Assembly (NCBI GenBank): GCA_020849895.1 | Contig: JADZFN010000041.1 | Span: 1 to 64,000 of the forward strand | Reading direction: 5' to 3' | DNA length: 64,000 bases | From: Verrucomicrobiia bacterium | Lineage (GTDB): Bacteria; Verrucomicrobiota; Verrucomicrobiia; JABWAM01 | Shown here: positions 1-8,601 of the stretch, piece by piece | Position numbering within the stretch: position 1 is the stretch's first letter | How the letters are laid out: the number at the start of each line of letters is the position of its first letter | Translations under genes and position numbers: made by a program | The notes under the pieces: generated by a model | Seen by the model: only the letters and a program-made list of their open reading frames with translations | What the model was told of the DNA's origin: nothing | Databases searched by the model: none

Positions 1-1
1 C

Positions 2-109
2 GAAAGCCAGGGGATCCTGAGTGTGACGGCGATCCCCGAACCGGGAATCTTCGGGACGATGGGCCTGAGCGCCCTGCTCTATCTCTTCCTGCGCCGCCGT
101 CGGTCATGA
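2..109 (+). CDS. C-terminus of a PEP-CTERM anchored exported protein (5' truncated by window)
   Basis: Only the last 35 codons are inside the window, and they end at TGA. The visible tail has the tripartite PEP-CTERM layout: an IPEPG motif, a hydrophobic stretch of about 15 residues (IFGTMGLSALLYLFL) and a terminal RRRRS cluster. In bacteria with an exosortase (EpsH/XrtA type), this signal sends an exported protein to the envelope, where the tail is cleaved after PEP. The function of the rest of the protein cannot be told. No exosortase gene is visible in the window. The next gene starts 159 bp downstream on the same strand, so the two are probably separate units. Confidence 0.85.
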   Translation, partial: ESQGILSVTAIPEPGIFGTMGLSALLYLFLRRRRS

Positions 110-268
110 GGACGGTGGCGCGCGCGGGGAGCGGGGCGCGGACCTCTCCGTCGGCAAACTTCGTGGGCGGCCGCGCCGTGGCGGGAGAGCATTCCGCGCG
201 GCGATTCCTCGTTTTCTACGGCTGAGAAATCCGTGGTTCGTCCGCCCTTCCCCGGTTAGATTTTCGTC

Positions 269-1615
269 ATGATCCGCCTCGGCTGTTCCACGCGCGATCT
301 CACTCCGAATCGGCCGGCGCTGCTGGCGGGGCAGAAACACCGGCGGATCGGCGCCTCGGCGCTCGATCCTGTCTCGGTGACCGCGTGGGCGCTCGATGCC
401 GGCGATTCCGCGCCGGCGATCGTTCTCGTTTCCTGCGACCTCGTCGCTCCCACTGCCGAGCTCGTGGCGCGCGTCCGCGCCGAGGCGGGGCGGAGGCTGC
501 GGGAAATCCTTCCCGAGCGCGTGATCCTTTTCGCGACGCACACGCACACCTCGTTTGCGCTCGACAACGACAGCTACGAAGCGCCGGGCGGGGAGGTGAT
601 GACGAGCGACGAATGCCTGGCGTGGGTGGCCGAACGCGCGATCGGGGCGGTGGAGGAAGCCTGGAACGACCGGCGATCGCGTCGGCTCGTGCGGGCGTTC
701 GGCCACGCGGTGGTGGGGCACAACCGCTACGCAACCTATGCCGACGGGAGTTTCAAGATGTACGGAAAGACGGATCGCGAGGATTTCCTGGGGTTCGGCG
801 GCGGCGAGGATCATGGCGTGGACCTGTTGCTGGCCTTCGGAGAGGATGCGAAACTGGAAGGAGTCGCCGCGGCGATTCCGTGTCCCGCGCAGGTCAGCGA
901 GCATTCCATGCAGTTCTCGGCCGACTACTGGCACGAAGTGCGGGTGGAGCTGCGGCGCAGATACGGAGAGCGTCTCTCGCTCCTGCCGATGTGCGGCGCG
1001 GCGGGAGATCAATCGCCCCACCTCCTGTTGTATGGAAAACAGGAGGAGGAGATGCGGGCGCGCCGCGGCTTGACTCCGCGGCAGGAAATCGCCCGACGCG
1101 TGGGCGAGGCCGTGGCCCTGGCCGTGGAGAGCGCCGCGTCGGCGCCCGCCCTCGAGGGAATGCTGGCGCACGTCGTGCGGCGGATCGCGCTCGCGCCGCG
1201 CGAGGTCAGCAAGGCCGATTGCGACTGGGCGCGCGCCCAGCTCGAGGCCGCCCGGAACGCGGGCCAAGAAGGTTGGTTCGAGCGAAGCCTGCGGCGCGTC
1301 CTCGATCTTTACGAGGGGAAGCGGCAACCCGAACCCTTCACGGCGGAGCTGCACGCCGTGCGGCTCGGGGACTTCGCGATGGTGACGAACCCCTTCGAGC
1401 TCTTCCTCGATTACGCGCAGGGCATCAAGGCGCGCAGTCCTGCGGGTCAGACCGCCGTGGTCCAACTCACGGAGCGCGGCATGTATCTGCCCTCGGAACG
1501 CGCCGTGCGGGGCGGCGGCTACGGGGTGAACCCGGCCGTGTCCAAGGTCGGCCCCGAGGGAGGCCGGCGGCTGGTCGAGGAAACGCTCGCGATGCTGAAC
1601 GAATTGTTTCGATAA
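269..1615 (+). CDS. Neutral/alkaline non-lysosomal ceramidase-like hydrolase
   Basis: The protein has 448 residues and resembles the N-terminal catalytic region of the neutral (alkaline) non-lysosomal ceramidase superfamily. This family is common in PVC bacteria as short proteins that lack the C-terminal Ig-like domain. Visible family features are the N-terminal GCSTRDLTP segment, an ATHTHTS histidine cluster near residue 90 (zinc-ligand candidates), a VSEHS motif near residue 209 and GAAGDQSPH near residue 245. No signal peptide is seen, so it is probably cytoplasmic. Many short homologues occur next to sugar-catabolism genes and probably do not act on ceramide, so the substrate is open. The ATG follows a weak purine stretch. 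The superfamily call is fairly sure; the substrate is not. Confidence 0.7.
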   Translation: MIRLGCSTRDLTPNRPALLAGQKHRRIGASALDPVSVTAWALDAGDSAPAIVLVSCDLVAPTAELVARVRAEAGRRLREILPERVILFATHTHTSFALDNDSYEAPGGEVMTSDECLAWVAERAIGAVEEAWNDRRSRRLVRAFGHAVVGHNRYATYADGSFKMYGKTDREDFLGFGGGEDHGVDLLLAFGEDAKLEGVAAAIPCPAQVSEHSMQFSADYWHEVRVELRRRYGERLSLLPMCGAAGDQSPHLLLYGKQEEEMRARRGLTPRQEIARRVGEAVALAVESAASAPALEGMLAHVVRRIALAPREVSKADCDWARAQLEAARNAGQEGWFERSLRRVLDLYEGKRQPEPFTAELHAVRLGDFAMVTNPFELFLDYAQGIKARSPAGQTAVVQLTERGMYLPSERAVRGGGYGVNPAVSKVGPEGGRRLVEETLAMLNELFR

Positions 1616-1763
1616 GGCGGGTGTCGGCGAAGGCCGCGGCGACGTCCGCCGGACTTCCTTCCGCGAGGAGACCCGTCTTCCTCGCGCTTTCCGCGCCGGG
1701 ATCGTGCCGGCGCCTGCTGGCCTTCCTCCGCTTCCGCCGGCGATGAGGGGAAGAAGGGGGTGT

Positions 1764-2477
1764 CTACGTCCATTTGACCTGGAGAATTCCAGGCTGGCGG
1801 GCGAGCTCCGTGACGACGCGGTGGGAGAGGCTGACGAGCTCGCCTTTCTTGAACTTGAGGAAGTAGCGCACGGTTTTCCGGCCTTCCTTGAGATCGTATT
1901 CCATGTCCGCGTCCTTGATCTTGATGGCGAACGACTCGACGATGCGGCGGATGTCGTTTTCCGTCGGGCCGTCCATGCGGAAGGAGATGGCGACGGTGGC
2001 ATACCAGTCGTTCTTGATGAACGCGCCGAAGCTCGGAAGCAGGAGGAGGATGACGAGGGCGATCGCAAAACCGATCAATCCGAGGGCGATCTGGCCGCAG
2101 CCAAAGGCGAGGCCGAGCACGGTGACGAACCAGAGCACGGCGGCGGTGGTGACGCCGCGGATGACGTTGTCCTGCCGGATGATGGCGCCTGCGCCGAGGA
2201 AACCCATGCCGGTGAGCACTCCTGCGGCGAGGCGGCCGGGATCGGGGCGCCACCCTCCCGCGACGGCCTCGGAGATGCGCAGATAATAGGATTCGGAGAG
2301 GATCATGGCGACGGCTGCGGCCGTCCCGACGAGCAGCGTGGTGCGCAGGCCGGCGGCGCGACCGTGGCTTTCGCGTTCAAACCCCAGGACGACGCTGGCG
2401 AGGCAGGTCAGCCCGAGGCGGAGAAAGATCTCGGCGATCGAGAGGTGGGAGACCGTCATGGAGAGGGGAAAACTCAA
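1764..2477 (-). CDS. MgtC/SapB-family membrane protein
   Basis: The protein has 237 residues. An N-terminal membrane domain with about four or five hydrophobic helices carries the MgtC signature: GFERESHGRAAGLRTT near residue 33 and GMGFLGAGAII near residue 90. A soluble ACT-like C-terminal domain of about 80 residues follows. Family members are linked to Mg2+-limited growth, acid tolerance and regulation of F1Fo ATPase, but this copy's role is unknown. The chosen start is TTG: a GAGGT sits seven bases upstream, and the TTG overlaps the stop of the preceding GH20 gene (TTGA), which suggests translational coupling. The first ATG, six codons inside, has no Shine-Dalgarno sequence. It is the last gene of a three-gene minus-strand unit. 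Confidence 0.85.
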   Translation of the reverse strand: MSFPLSMTVSHLSIAEIFLRLGLTCLASVVLGFERESHGRAAGLRTTLLVGTAAAVAMILSESYYLRISEAVAGGWRPDPGRLAAGVLTGMGFLGAGAIIRQDNVIRGVTTAAVLWFVTVLGLAFGCGQIALGLIGFAIALVILLLLPSFGAFIKNDWYATVAISFRMDGPTENDIRRIVESFAIKIKDADMEYDLKEGRKTVRYFLKFKKGELVSLSHRVVTELARQPGILQVKWT

Positions 2478-4504
2478 GGCGGACCTCGTGCAGCCGGTCC
2501 AGGGAGCTGCGGGGCCGCTCCGCGAGCCGTCAGACTAGCGCCGCGGGCGGTCCGTTCAATCCTTCTTCCTGTTGACTTTGCGGGAACTGTTCCGGCCTGG
2601 AGGAGGGCTTCCTCGCCCTCGAAGAGCGAAGCCGCCTGGAGAGCGGTCTGGGAGGGTTCGAGGAACCACCGGTAGTTCTTCCGCAACCCGGCGCGGAGGC
2701 GTCGGGATTCGGCGAGCGCCTTCCTTCGGGCGGCGGGCGTTCCGCCCTCGGCGAGGAGGAGGAAGCGTTCTGCGGCGTGGCGGCGGAATTTCGCCGCCCA
2801 TTCGAGCCATTCGAGCTCGGCGCGGCCGCGGCGGGCCTTCCTCCGGAGCGGCGGGAGCATCTCCCGTGCCGCGCGCGCCTGGCGCGCAAAACGCCGGAGC
2901 GCTTCCGCGGCGGTCGCGCGTTCCGGGGCGGCGGCATAGAGCGCGATCCGCCGCTCGGCGATGCGCCGCCACGCAATCCCCGGCGGAAATCCCGCCGCGC
3001 CGTATTTGATCCGGTCCTCGTGTGCGTTCGGATAGTGCAGCACGAGGTCCATGTATCCCCAGTAGGGGAGATGGATCGGCCGCCCGAGGCGCGTTTCCTT
3101 CGTGGGCAGCTCGATCTGGCCGCCGAGGAGATGGATCGCCTCGACGGCGCGCGCGTCGGGCAGGCCGAAGCGGAGGCGGGCCCAGGCGTCCTCGATCCCC
3201 CGGCGTTCGGTTTCCCGGCGGATGCGCCATCCGCGGTCGGCGCCGAGCGCCATGCCGAGGTCCTCCATGGGGAGCGGCATATTGAAGCACGCCCAGCTCG
3301 ACATGATCGTTCCGAGCGCGTCGTAACGGTGCGCCGCCCGGATCATCTCGACGATGTTCTCGCCGACGCAGCGCGAGTACATCGGCACGAGCGATCCCCA
3401 GTTCTTGCAGGAGACGCCGAGCGTGTCGAAACCCGCGCGGCGGAATTCGCGCCAGCGCTCCATGTCGAAGGCGCCCTGGATCGCCGGCGCGTCCTTGGAG
3501 AGCGCGTCGCCGCGCGTGGCGGCCTTCGGGATCGAGCTGTACTGCCAGTGGCAGAGGAGGGTGTTTCGGGGGATCCGGCGCAGGAGCGCCTCGCGCAGGG
3601 CGGGCGGCAGGCCGGCGATCATGTCCTGCCAGATCAGCGGGCGTTTGCCGCGGGCGACGAGGTGTTCGAGCACCTTCGCCATGTGGCGGCCGTAGAGTTT
3701 CGCCGCGATCTCCCTGGGTTCCCTGAGCAGGGAGAAGCATTCGTCGCCGCCGGCGTGGACCCATTCGTCCTCGCCGTGGAAACGCAGCACGTCATCGAGA
3801 ATTTCGCGGATGAGGGACAGGACCTCCGGCTTCGTCGTGTCGTATTCCGTGTGCCAGCCGTTGCGGCGGAGGTGGGCGAACTCCTCGTGTTTCAGGATGT
3901 ATTCCACGTGCCCGAGGTTCTGGAGGAGGGGCACGACGCGGATCCCGTGTCCGCGCGCCTTCGCGAGGAAGGCCTTCAGCTCGGCCTCGGTGAAGGCGAG
4001 GGGATGGCGGAGGACCGGATGGCAGCGGTAAGGAAACTTGTCTTCGTATTCGAGGAGGAGCGTGTTGATCTTGTACTCGGCGAGCGTGTCGAGCCACCGC
4101 ATCAGGTAGTCCTTGCGGTGCATGATGTATTTGAGATCGAGATGGACGCCGCGCACGGGAAGATCGGGCCAGTCGGCGATCCGCGTTTCGGGGATCGCGG
4201 CGTCCCCGGCGAGCGCGAGGAGCTGGCGCAGGGTCGCGCGGGCGCGAAGCAGGCCGAGGGGATGGCGGGCGACGGCGGCGACGCCGTCAGGCCCGGCGAC
4301 GAGCGCGTAGGCTTCGGGCGACGCGTTTTCGGGAGGCGTCAATCCGTTGAAGAGGGAAGAAGCGTTTTTCCCGGCGCCGAAGCTCCAGTGGAGCGGCCCC
4401 TCCGAGAAACGCCAGTTCCGGCGGGGCGCCCACTTTCGCGGGCCGAGGTGGAGGCGCTGGGGGTGGGGGAGCAGAGGCAGCGCGCGATCGAGGAGGTCGC
4501 TCAT
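2474..4504 (-). CDS. Glycoside hydrolase family 20-like beta-N-acetylhexosaminidase
   Basis: The protein has 676 residues. An N-terminal alpha/beta domain of about 110 residues precedes a TIM barrel. The barrel carries the GH20 catalytic motif HAGGDECF near residue 250, whose Asp-Glu pair serves substrate-assisted hydrolysis of terminal N-acetylhexosamines. The barrel entry RGVHLDLKYIMHRKDYL is also typical. No signal peptide is visible, so it may be cytoplasmic and act on imported oligosaccharides. It lies 10 bp after a Gfo/Idh/MocA oxidoreductase and overlaps the mgtC-like start. The last 40 residues are low-complexity Arg/Ala/Pro-rich and look like read-through into formerly non-coding DNA. 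An alternative frame would stop near position 2556, so a small frameshift at the 3' end is possible. Confidence 0.8.
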   Translation of the reverse strand: MSDLLDRALPLLPHPQRLHLGPRKWAPRRNWRFSEGPLHWSFGAGKNASSLFNGLTPPENASPEAYALVAGPDGVAAVARHPLGLLRARATLRQLLALAGDAAIPETRIADWPDLPVRGVHLDLKYIMHRKDYLMRWLDTLAEYKINTLLLEYEDKFPYRCHPVLRHPLAFTEAELKAFLAKARGHGIRVVPLLQNLGHVEYILKHEEFAHLRRNGWHTEYDTTKPEVLSLIREILDDVLRFHGEDEWVHAGGDECFSLLREPREIAAKLYGRHMAKVLEHLVARGKRPLIWQDMIAGLPPALREALLRRIPRNTLLCHWQYSSIPKAATRGDALSKDAPAIQGAFDMERWREFRRAGFDTLGVSCKNWGSLVPMYSRCVGENIVEMIRAAHRYDALGTIMSSWACFNMPLPMEDLGMALGADRGWRIRRETERRGIEDAWARLRFGLPDARAVEAIHLLGGQIELPTKETRLGRPIHLPYWGYMDLVLHYPNAHEDRIKYGAAGFPPGIAWRRIAERRIALYAAAPERATAAEALRRFARQARAAREMLPPLRRKARRGRAELEWLEWAAKFRRHAAERFLLLAEGGTPAARRKALAESRRLRAGLRKNYRWFLEPSQTALQAASLFEGEEALLQAGTVPAKSTGRRIERTARGASLTARGAAPQLPGPAARGPP

Positions 4505-4514
4505 GGCCGGCCCG

Positions 4515-5588
4515 TCACTTCCCCGGCTGCGCGATGGCCTTTGGCAGCGGGCACTGTCGGTGGCATTCCTCGATCACGGCGATCTGGCGGCGGACCTGTT
4601 CGGGCGGGACTTCCAGGGGTTCGCTGCGGGTGATCGCCGCATGGAGATTGCGGTAAAAGCGGAGGCCCATGTAGTCGAAGAGGTTCTTTTCCTCCTCGTC
4701 GGCCTCCCAAAGCCCCGTGTGCCAGGGGAGCTGTTCGCTGCAATACGTGCGCGCGTCGGTCGGCTTGAGGAGGAGACGCTGCCTGGGTGCCTCCTTGGGA
4801 CGATAGTATTTCCACTCGGCGCGTGTCGGGGTGGCGGTCAGCCCGCCGCGCGTGCCGTAGATCTGATAGGTGGGGGTGGGATAGGCGCAGCAGGAGGAGA
4901 TCTCGAGATCCATCGTCGGGCGCCCCTTGCCGTGCAGGATCAGCTTCACGTGGTCTTCCGCATTGCCGAACGTGTTCGCGCGGTCCATCAGGCAGAAAAC
5001 CTTGGGCATGTCGTTGCCGCCGAAGATCTGCAACGCCTGATCGAGCGGGTGCGGACCGGTGTTGAGGAGGTTGCCCGCCATGTTCTCCTGGAGCGTCTGC
5101 CAGTCCCAGCGGCGGGCGAAGCCGTTGAAGGCGATTTTCACCATGACGGCGCGGCCCAGAACGCCCGAAGCCAGGACTTCGCGCACTTTGCGGAAGTAGG
5201 GGGCGAAACGCGACTGCTGGAAGACGGCGAAGAACTTCCTCCGCTGTTTCGCGAGGCGGATCACGTCGTCGGCGTCTTTCGCGCGGCGGGCGAGCGGTTT
5301 CTCGCAAAGGACGGCGTGACCGGCGCGCAGGGCTTCCTTGGTGACCGGCACGTGGAGGTGGCTGGCGAGGGCGTTGACGACGAGGTTCAGGTCCTTGCGT
5401 TTGAGGAGACCCCGATAATCGGCGTGCGCCGCGCAGCCCGTCGCGCGGATCGCCTCCTCTCGCCGTTCCTTGATCGGGTCGGCGACCGCCGCGAGCGTGA
5501 AGAGTCCGGGGAGTTGACGGACGAGGTGGGCGTGGATGTGCCAGCCGCTGCGTCCTTGGCCGAGGATGCCGACGCGGAGGGGTTGCAT
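4515..5588 (-). CDS. Gfo/Idh/MocA family oxidoreductase
   Basis: The protein has 357 residues. It begins with a Rossmann fold (GILGQGRSGWHIH near residue 8) and has the family's CEKPLARR motif near residue 92, whose Lys is the usual catalytic and NAD(P)-contacting residue. A GNLLNTGPHPLDQ segment (residues about 170-182) matches the C-terminal sheet domain. Such enzymes oxidise or reduce sugar, inositol or sugar-acid hydroxyls with NAD(P). It is the first gene of a unit with the GH20 gene 10 bp downstream, which suggests processing of an amino-sugar-containing glycan. The substrate cannot be read from the sequence. The ATG has no strong Shine-Dalgarno sequence but fits the family's N-terminus exactly. 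Confidence 0.85.
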   Translation of the reverse strand: MQPLRVGILGQGRSGWHIHAHLVRQLPGLFTLAAVADPIKERREEAIRATGCAAHADYRGLLKRKDLNLVVNALASHLHVPVTKEALRAGHAVLCEKPLARRAKDADDVIRLAKQRRKFFAVFQQSRFAPYFRKVREVLASGVLGRAVMVKIAFNGFARRWDWQTLQENMAGNLLNTGPHPLDQALQIFGGNDMPKVFCLMDRANTFGNAEDHVKLILHGKGRPTMDLEISSCCAYPTPTYQIYGTRGGLTATPTRAEWKYYRPKEAPRQRLLLKPTDARTYCSEQLPWHTGLWEADEEEKNLFDYMGLRFYRNLHAAITRSEPLEVPPEQVRRQIAVIEECHRQCPLPKAIAQPGK

Positions 5589-5639
5589 GCCCCGCGAGGG
5601 TAACGATTCCGGAGGCGGACGATCAACGCCAAAGGCGGC

Positions 5640-6320
5640 TCACACCCCGCGCTGGTGCGGCGGCCAGATCGCCTTGTGGATCTGGAGCTGGAAGCGCACG
5701 GGGAGACGGTCGGCGAGAATCCACTCGGCGAGGAGGCGCGGGGCGAGTCCGGGATGTCCCCGGATTTCGCCGGGCACTTCCGGCATTTCGCCGGCCGGCG
5801 AGAAAAGGATGTGGCGGACGCGTCTTGCGAAATCGAGGCGCTCGAGCTCGCCTTTCGCCCAATCGTAGTCGCCCCGGTCGGCGATCACGAACTTCACCTC
5901 GTCGTCCGGCATGAGGAGTGCCACGTTGGATTCGAGGTTGCGCCGGTCTTCGCCGCTCGCGGGACATTTCCAGTCCATGATGCGGATCACGCGCGGGTCC
6001 ACGGGGGAAAGGTCGTGCGCCCCGCTCGTTTCGAGGAGGAGGGAAAACCCGCGGTCGCCGAGCGCCGTCATCAGGGGGAGAACCTCTTTTTGGAGAAGCG
6101 GCTCGCCGCCTGTGATTTCCACGAGGGGGACGCCCAATGCGGCGACCTTTTTCACGACGGCGGCCACGCTCATGGATTCTCCGCCCTTGAAGGCAAACGC
6201 GGAATCGCACCATGCGCAGCGGAGGTCGCAGCCCGTGAGGCGGACGAACGTACAGGGCTGGCCGGCGAAGGAGGATTCGCCTTGGAGGCTCGCGTAGATT
6301 TCGCGGACAAGGAGCGCCAT
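5640..6320 (-). CDS. queE: 7-carboxy-7-deazaguanine synthase (radical SAM)
   Basis: The protein has 226 residues, in the QueE size range. It forms 7-carboxy-7-deazaguanine from 6-carboxytetrahydropterin in queuosine/7-deazapurine biosynthesis, using SAM and a [4Fe-4S] cluster. The cluster cysteines are C31, C35 and C38 in the motif CDLRCAWC. The N-terminus REIYASLQGESSFAG and the EITGGEPLLQ motif (about residues 71-80) are diagnostic for QueE rather than for other radical SAM activases. The ATG at 6320 is chosen because it opens this conserved N-terminus. The reading frame stays open far upstream, but that part has no homology-like character. No other queuosine gene is visible in the window. 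Confidence 0.93.
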   Translation of the reverse strand: MALLVREIYASLQGESSFAGQPCTFVRLTGCDLRCAWCDSAFAFKGGESMSVAAVVKKVAALGVPLVEITGGEPLLQKEVLPLMTALGDRGFSLLLETSGAHDLSPVDPRVIRIMDWKCPASGEDRRNLESNVALLMPDDEVKFVIADRGDYDWAKGELERLDFARRVRHILFSPAGEMPEVPGEIRGHPGLAPRLLAEWILADRLPVRFQLQIHKAIWPPHQRGV

Positions 6321-6452
6321 GCGCGCAGGCTCCCCCGGTGCGCATGAGGAATCAAGGGCGCAGAACCCGGCGCGAATCCCGCAAGCGCACGGACCGGGGT
6401 GGACGGGAACGGCTTGATGCGGACGGGAGGAGTCGTCAACGTCCGGGTCCTC

Positions 6453-7535
6453 ATGAAGATCGGCATCCCCAAGGAGATCAAGGACAAGGAGAACCGTGTG
6501 GCCTGCACCCCCGGCGGAGTGCGGATGTTCGTTCAACAGGGGCATCAGGTCGTCGTGCAGACCGGAGCGGGCGCAGGAAGCGGATTTTCGGACGCCGCGT
6601 ATGCCGAGGCCGGGGCGCGCCTCCTCCCGACCGCGGGCGACGTCTTCGGCGAAGCAGGTCTGATCCTGAAGGTCAAGGAACCGCAGGCTGCGGAAGTTCC
6701 GCTGATCTGCAAAGGGCAGGTCCTCTTCACCTATCTCCATCTTGCCGCCGAGCCCGCGCTCGCGAAGGCGTTGATGGCGCGCGGGGCGGTCGCCTTCGCC
6801 TATGAAACGGTGCGGGTCGGGCGACGCCTCCCGCTGCTCGAGCCGATGAGCGAAATTGCGGGGCGGATGTCCGTGATCGTGGGATCCTATTTCCTCGCGA
6901 AAGGGCAGGGGGGGAAAGGCGTGCTCCTCGGCGGGGTTCCCGGCGTCCTTCCCGGCAGGGTGCTCGTCCTCGGAGGCGGCACCGCGGGCGTCAACGCCGG
7001 GCGCATGGCCATGGGTCTCGGCGCGGACGTGACCATCCTCGAAGTGGACCTCGAGCGGATGCGCTTTCTCGACATCGCCCTCCACTCGGGCGCGCACACG
7101 CTCTACTCGAACGAGCAGAATCTCCTCGACGCGTTGGCGGAGGTGGACCTCCTCATCGGAGCGGTGCTCGTTCCGGGGGCGCCGGCGCCCAAGCTCATCC
7201 GTCGTCAGATGCTTCGGAGGATGAAGACGGGCTCGGTGTTCGTGGACATCGCGATTGATCAGGGAGGCTGCGCCGAATCCTCGCGCCCCACCACTCACTC
7301 GTCGCCCGTCTTCCTCGAGGAAGACGTCCTCCACTACTGCGTGACGAACATGCCCGGCGCCTACGCGCGCACGGCGACGCAGGCGCTGACCAACGTGACC
7401 ACGCCCTACGCCCTCAAGCTGGCGAATCTCGGCTGGGAGGCGGCGTGCGACCAGATGCCCGATCTTCGCGAGGGGCTGAACGTCGTCGGCGGCAAGGTCG
7501 TGCATCCGACCGTGGCGCAGGCCTTGGGACTGTGA
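6453..7535 (+). CDS. ald: Alanine dehydrogenase
   Basis: The protein has 360 residues, close to the usual 370. It catalyses NAD-dependent reversible deamination of L-alanine to pyruvate and ammonia. Family landmarks are the N-terminus MKIGIPKEIKDKENRVACTP, the LFTYLHLA substrate-binding stretch near residue 94, VLVLGGGTAGVNAGRMA as the dinucleotide fold near residue 172, and SVFVDIAIDQGGC near residue 260. The chosen ATG matches this N-terminus. It lacks a good Shine-Dalgarno sequence; the GGGAGGAG upstream is about 20 nt away. An in-frame ATG at 6417 would add 12 residues without family support. It is divergent from queE with a gap of about 130 bp. Confidence 0.95.
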   Translation: MKIGIPKEIKDKENRVACTPGGVRMFVQQGHQVVVQTGAGAGSGFSDAAYAEAGARLLPTAGDVFGEAGLILKVKEPQAAEVPLICKGQVLFTYLHLAAEPALAKALMARGAVAFAYETVRVGRRLPLLEPMSEIAGRMSVIVGSYFLAKGQGGKGVLLGGVPGVLPGRVLVLGGGTAGVNAGRMAMGLGADVTILEVDLERMRFLDIALHSGAHTLYSNEQNLLDALAEVDLLIGAVLVPGAPAPKLIRRQMLRRMKTGSVFVDIAIDQGGCAESSRPTTHSSPVFLEEDVLHYCVTNMPGAYARTATQALTNVTTPYALKLANLGWEAACDQMPDLREGLNVVGGKVVHPTVAQALGL

Positions 7536-7643
7536 GGGCGCGAAGGCGGTGAACGGAACGGTCTCGACGCCCTGGAAAGGCGTCGCGCCCTCGCATTTTG
7601 AACTTCTCATTTCACGTTTTCCGCGTCTCACTCTCCCCTTTCC

Positions 7644-8585
7644 ATGCCCGACCTCGAAAACACCGTCATCATCGGTTCCGGCTGTGCCGGATGGACTGCC
7701 GCGATCTACGCGGCCCGCGCGAACCTCAACCCCCTCGTCGTCACCGGCGCCATGCCGGGCGGACTGCTCACCACGACCAGTCTTGTGGAGAATTACCCCG
7801 GTTTCCCCGAAGGAGTGGACGGCAACCGGCTCATGGAGAGCCTGCGGAAGCAGGCTGAGCGTTTCGGCGCGCGCACGAGGTTCGGCAGCGTCGTCGAAGC
7901 GGTGAAGTTCGCCGCTTCGCCGATCGAATTGACCGTGGACGGAAAACCCGTTTTCACGAAGACGGCGATTGTCGCCGTCGGCGCCGGCCATCGCCACCTC
8001 GGCCTCGAGAGCGAGGCGAAGCTCGACACGAAGGGCGTCACTTATTGCGCGACCTGCGACGGCCCGCTTCCGGTGTTTCGCAACAAACCGCTTGTGGTCG
8101 TGGGGGGGGGAGACTCCGCATGCGAGGAAGCGATGTATCTGACCCGCTTCGGATCGGTCGTGCATCTCATCCACCGCCGCGACCAGCTTCGTGCCTCGAA
8201 GATCATGGCGGAACGGACGCTCGCCCATCCGAAGATCCGGCCGGTCTGGGACAGCGTCGTCCAGGACATCCTCGACGTGAAGAAGGACGCCGTGACCGGC
8301 GTGGTCGTGCGCCACGTGAAGACCCAGGCCGTCACCGAGATCCCGTGCGCGGGGGTTTTCATCGCGATCGGTCACGAACCGAACACGCGGATTTTCAAGG
8401 GGCAGCTCGACATGAATGAAAACGGCTATCTGAAGGTGCGGAGCCCGACGACACGGACGAATGCGCCCGGAGTTTTCGCCTGCGGCGACTGCGTGGACTC
8501 CATCTATCGGCAGGCGATCACCGCGGCGGGGAGCGGTTGCGCGGCGGCGATGGACGCCGAGCGCGATCTCGCCGCGCAAGGATGA
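7644..8585 (+). CDS. trxB: Thioredoxin-disulfide reductase
   Basis: The protein has 313 residues, the standard low-molecular-weight TrxB size. It transfers electrons from NADPH through FAD and a CxxC disulfide to thioredoxin. Visible motifs are the FAD fold VIIGSGCAGWTAA at the N-terminus (Cys replaces the common Pro), the active site CATC near residue 135, the NADPH fold VVVGGGDSACEEA near residue 152, and the C-terminal GVFACGDCVD FAD-binding segment. The nucleotidyltransferase gene follows 16 bp after the stop, so the two are likely co-transcribed. Confidence 0.95.
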   Translation: MPDLENTVIIGSGCAGWTAAIYAARANLNPLVVTGAMPGGLLTTTSLVENYPGFPEGVDGNRLMESLRKQAERFGARTRFGSVVEAVKFAASPIELTVDGKPVFTKTAIVAVGAGHRHLGLESEAKLDTKGVTYCATCDGPLPVFRNKPLVVVGGGDSACEEAMYLTRFGSVVHLIHRRDQLRASKIMAERTLAHPKIRPVWDSVVQDILDVKKDAVTGVVVRHVKTQAVTEIPCAGVFIAIGHEPNTRIFKGQLDMNENGYLKVRSPTTRTNAPGVFACGDCVDSIYRQAITAAGSGCAAAMDAERDLAAQG

Positions 8586-8601
8586 TCGCCGGGAGGAACG
8601 G

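Noticed and set aside
104-2068. 654-codon minus-strand frame at the window start
   Set aside because: It is antisense to the ceramidase-like gene, has a low-complexity Arg/Ser/Pro translation and no motif.
2777-4633. 618-codon plus-strand frame opposite the GH20 gene
   Set aside because: It is a shadow of the GH20 coding strand with no recognisable domain.
5640-8579. 979-codon minus-strand frame that includes queE
   Set aside because: Only the last 226 codons resemble a protein family. The rest is antisense to ald and trxB, which are intact on the plus strand.
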